13,204 nucleotides of DNA, from contig JAFQVZ010000366.1 of assembly GCA_017407765.1 (NCBI GenBank), positions 1 through 13,204 of the forward strand, in the 5' to 3' direction. The stretch comes from Clostridia bacterium. GTDB lineage: Bacteria > Bacillota > Clostridia > Oscillospirales > Butyricicoccaceae. Of the stretch, positions 11,417 to 13,204 are shown piece by piece. The first letter of the stretch is position 1, and each line of letters begins with the position of its first letter. The notes beneath the pieces were generated by a model that did no database searches, was not told the DNA's origin, and worked only from the letters and a program-made list of their open reading frames with translations. The position numbers and the translations under genes are program-made.

Positions 11417-12715
11417 ATGGATATCTTAAAAGAAAGCCTGGCCCTCAGCGAATATACCACCTCCATTCGCCGCCATCTGCATGAGAACCCCGAGCTTTCG
11501 GGCCGCGAGTTCAACACCATCAAGCTTATCTGCTCCGAGCTCGATAAGATCGGTATTGAGTATGTAAATATCCCCGACGGCGGCGTTCTTGCCACTATCG
11601 ATGGCCCCACAGCCGGCAAGACGGTCCTTCTGCGCGCCGACTGTGATGCTCTGCCCATCGACGAGCTGCCCATGAATGCCAGGAAGCCCAAGCTCTGCGT
11701 GAGCAAGGTGCCCGGAGTTGCCCACATGTGCGGCCACGACGGCCACACAGCCATGCTGCTGTCGGCTGCGAAGATCCTCAAGGCCAATCAGTCCGAGATC
11801 AAGGGCCGCGTATACCTGCTGTTCGAGCGCGGCGAAGAGGGAAGCGGCAACATCTATTGGATCATGAAGTATATTCAGGAGAACAACATCCACATTGATG
11901 CCTCCTTTGCCGAGCATACCGACACAACTCTGACTCCCGGTCATGTAGCCTGCCAGGCAGGCCCTGCACACGCAGGCGCAGTCGGCTACAAGATCAAGAT
12001 CACCGGTAAGGGCGGCCACGGCTCGCGCCCCGACAAGTCGATCAACCCCATCGACTGCTTTGTATCCATCTACGAGTGCATCAAGACCATCCGTATGAAC
12101 TATGTCGAGCCCACCGTCATCCTCACCAACTCGATGGGTATGGTGCAGGCCGGCGCGGCAGGCAACGTCATTCCTCAGGAGCTGACCTTTGGCGGCACCT
12201 GCCGTTTCTATGATGCCGCTGCGGGCAACATGTTCAAGCAGAAGCTGGTCGAGATCTGCGAGGCCCAGGCCAAGCTGTTTGACTGCAAGGTAGAGTTCGA
12301 GAGCCTCCACGGCCCCATTCTGCCCGTTATCAACAATGCCAAGCTGGCATCAATCGGCACCGAGGCCATCAAGGCGGCACTGGGCGAGGATGCCATCGGC
12401 CACAAGGACCTCAACATGGGTTCGGAGAGCTATTCCTATCTCAGCACCTACTATCCCGGCGTAATGATGCGTATCGGCATCGGCAACGAGGAAGAGGGCA
12501 TGACCATCGGCGGCCACAACCCCGGTTATGACCTTGACGAGAGCGGCCTTCCTTACGGCACAGCGGCTTATGTTGCAGCCGGCCTCGGCTTCCTCAATTC
12601 TGATGAAGTCGTTGAGAATGAGGGCAATGACGACCTGAGAAAGAAGAACATCGACGAGATGTATCAGTTCACCAGCAGCGTTGTTCCTCCTCATCTGGAT
12701 AAGGACAATATGTAA
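11417..12715 (+). CDS. M20 family metallopeptidase / amidohydrolase
   Basis: The 432-residue protein belongs to the M20D (IAA-amino-acid hydrolase/HipO-like) amidohydrolases, which remove acyl or aminoacyl groups from amino-acid conjugates with a di-metal site. Visible features are RRHLHENPELSGREF at the N-terminus, the metal motif CGHDGHTAML (Cys105, His107, Asp108, His110) and ERGEEG (catalytic Glu140 and metal Glu141). His167 lies in AEHTDT, the dimerisation (lid) domain carries GKGGHGSRPDKSINP, and GGHNPGYDLDE carries His367. All metal positions are present, but the usual QPAEE is ERGEEG and the usual GLH-type segment is AEHTDT, so this is a divergent subgroup and the substrate cannot be named. 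The start has AAAGGAG upstream. The long acidic C-terminal tail (after about 395) is somewhat unusual. Confidence 0.93.
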   Translation: MDILKESLALSEYTTSIRRHLHENPELSGREFNTIKLICSELDKIGIEYVNIPDGGVLATIDGPTAGKTVLLRADCDALPIDELPMNARKPKLCVSKVPGVAHMCGHDGHTAMLLSAAKILKANQSEIKGRVYLLFERGEEGSGNIYWIMKYIQENNIHIDASFAEHTDTTLTPGHVACQAGPAHAGAVGYKIKITGKGGHGSRPDKSINPIDCFVSIYECIKTIRMNYVEPTVILTNSMGMVQAGAAGNVIPQELTFGGTCRFYDAAAGNMFKQKLVEICEAQAKLFDCKVEFESLHGPILPVINNAKLASIGTEAIKAALGEDAIGHKDLNMGSESYSYLSTYYPGVMMRIGIGNEEEGMTIGGHNPGYDLDESGLPYGTAAYVAAGLGFLNSDEVVENEGNDDLRKKNIDEMYQFTSSVVPPHLDKDNM

Positions 12716-12729
12716 GAAATAATTCTCTT

Positions 12730-13204
12730 ATGATCAATAAAAAGATGGCGTTTTGGTTTTGCCTGATTTTTGTGTTTTGCGGCTTATTGCTGATAAAATC
12801 GAACAAACCAAACCCCGATATTTCTTCAGAAAAGAAATATATAGAACGCAAGGAAGAATACCAAAAGATCCTTGAGGAGGCTATTGCTTCGCTAAGTTCG
12901 GTCGATTCTGTCGAAATGCTGGATTTTACGCCATTGAGAACCCCAAAATATTATAAAACATCGGAACAGCTTATGTCCGAGGATCACATTATCTTGGATG
13001 CTTACCTCGCATCTGCAAGTTATGACGAGGAAAGCACCTCGGAGTATCTTGAAACTGTGATTTATGAAGAGCTTGAGGGTGAATATTATTATTGTATTCA
13101 GTTTAAGCTTTCCGATGGCAGCCGTCTTTCTTTCCAAAGCTATAATGGCACAGGTTCTGCTATCGTAAGGCTTAAAAATATGCAGAACAAGCTGATGGCG
13201 GTAT
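12730..13204 (+). CDS. Membrane-anchored hypothetical protein, 3' end beyond window
   Basis: The frame starting MINKKMAFWFCLIFVFCGLLLI is open for 158 codons to the window edge. Residues about 7-22 form one N-terminal membrane segment. It is followed by a charged helix (EKKYIERKEEYQKILEEAI) and a soluble region rich in Glu, Tyr and Ser, with EEYLETVIYEELEG-like acidic stretches. This fits an extracytoplasmic domain on a signal anchor. The Cys residues in the membrane segment do not form a good lipobox. It begins 14 bases after the M20 stop without a terminator, but no strong ribosome binding site is seen; the ATG at 12745 is an alternative start. Codon use is more AT-rich than in the upstream genes, hinting at a different origin. 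The family is not recognised. Confidence 0.7.
   Translation, partial: MINKKMAFWFCLIFVFCGLLLIKSNKPNPDISSEKKYIERKEEYQKILEEAIASLSSVDSVEMLDFTPLRTPKYYKTSEQLMSEDHIILDAYLASASYDEESTSEYLETVIYEELEGEYYYCIQFKLSDGSRLSFQSYNGTGSAIVRLKNMQNKLMAV

Overview
The window looks like the chromosome of a spore-forming Firmicute of the class Clostridia, probably a gut-type Ruminococcaceae/Oscillospiraceae relative. The basis is strong GGAGG ribosome binding sites, consensus sigma-A promoters, a CotF-type spore coat gene pair, an UPF0291/DUF896 protein, an EFR1-type flavodoxin/ferredoxin fusion, and the rpsO-pnp-M16 peptidase order known from Firmicutes. The genus assignment is inference. Gene bodies are moderately GC-rich. 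The two window ends are visibly more AT-rich. No tRNA, rRNA, CRISPR array, transposase or integrase is visible.

Layout. 1-435: AT-rich DNA with a probable membrane protein gene on the minus strand that runs off the left edge, behind a promoter whose -10 is covered by a perfect palindrome. 436-2754: malic enzyme (minus) and L-asparaginase (plus), transcribed divergently from two good sigma-A promoters. 2844-6930: the RNA/translation block rpsO-pnp followed by an M16 zinc peptidase. Both rpsO and pnp have structured leaders in which the Shine-Dalgarno can be paired. 6985-7895: a small DtxR/MntR-type metalloregulator, then a DUF2325 gene whose -10 is covered by a 26-bp near-perfect palindrome with a GTTAG-N6-CTAAC core. 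The same core occurs again after the DUF2325 gene, just before its terminator. 7910-8926: a NYN-domain putative ribonuclease with two OST-HTH/LOTUS domains. 8933-9488: two tiny spore coat genes on the minus strand, with a sequence that fits a forespore (sigma-F/G) promoter. 9496-10539: a DUF896 protein and an ATC-hydrolase-family protein, probably one operon, ending in a shared bidirectional terminator. 10546-11374: EFR1 ferredoxin on the minus strand. 11417-13204: an M20 amidohydrolase, then an AT-richer gene for a membrane-anchored protein cut by the right edge.

How the genes fit together. Most are housekeeping: central carbon and amino-acid turnover (malic enzyme, asparaginase, M20 peptidase/deacylase), ribosome and RNA decay (S15, PNPase, NYN-LOTUS protein), redox, metal sensing and sporulation. 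The most promising possibly undescribed elements are (a) the DtxR-like regulator / GTTAG-N6-CTAAC operator / DUF2325 unit, where the regulator carries a DtxR-like Cys-x-x-Glu-His signature rather than the MntR ligand set, and (b) the pnp leader, which can form either a long hairpin or an alternative Shine-Dalgarno-sequestering hairpin that shares the same strand. Structures and operators were found by reading the sequence by eye; no folding or database search was run.
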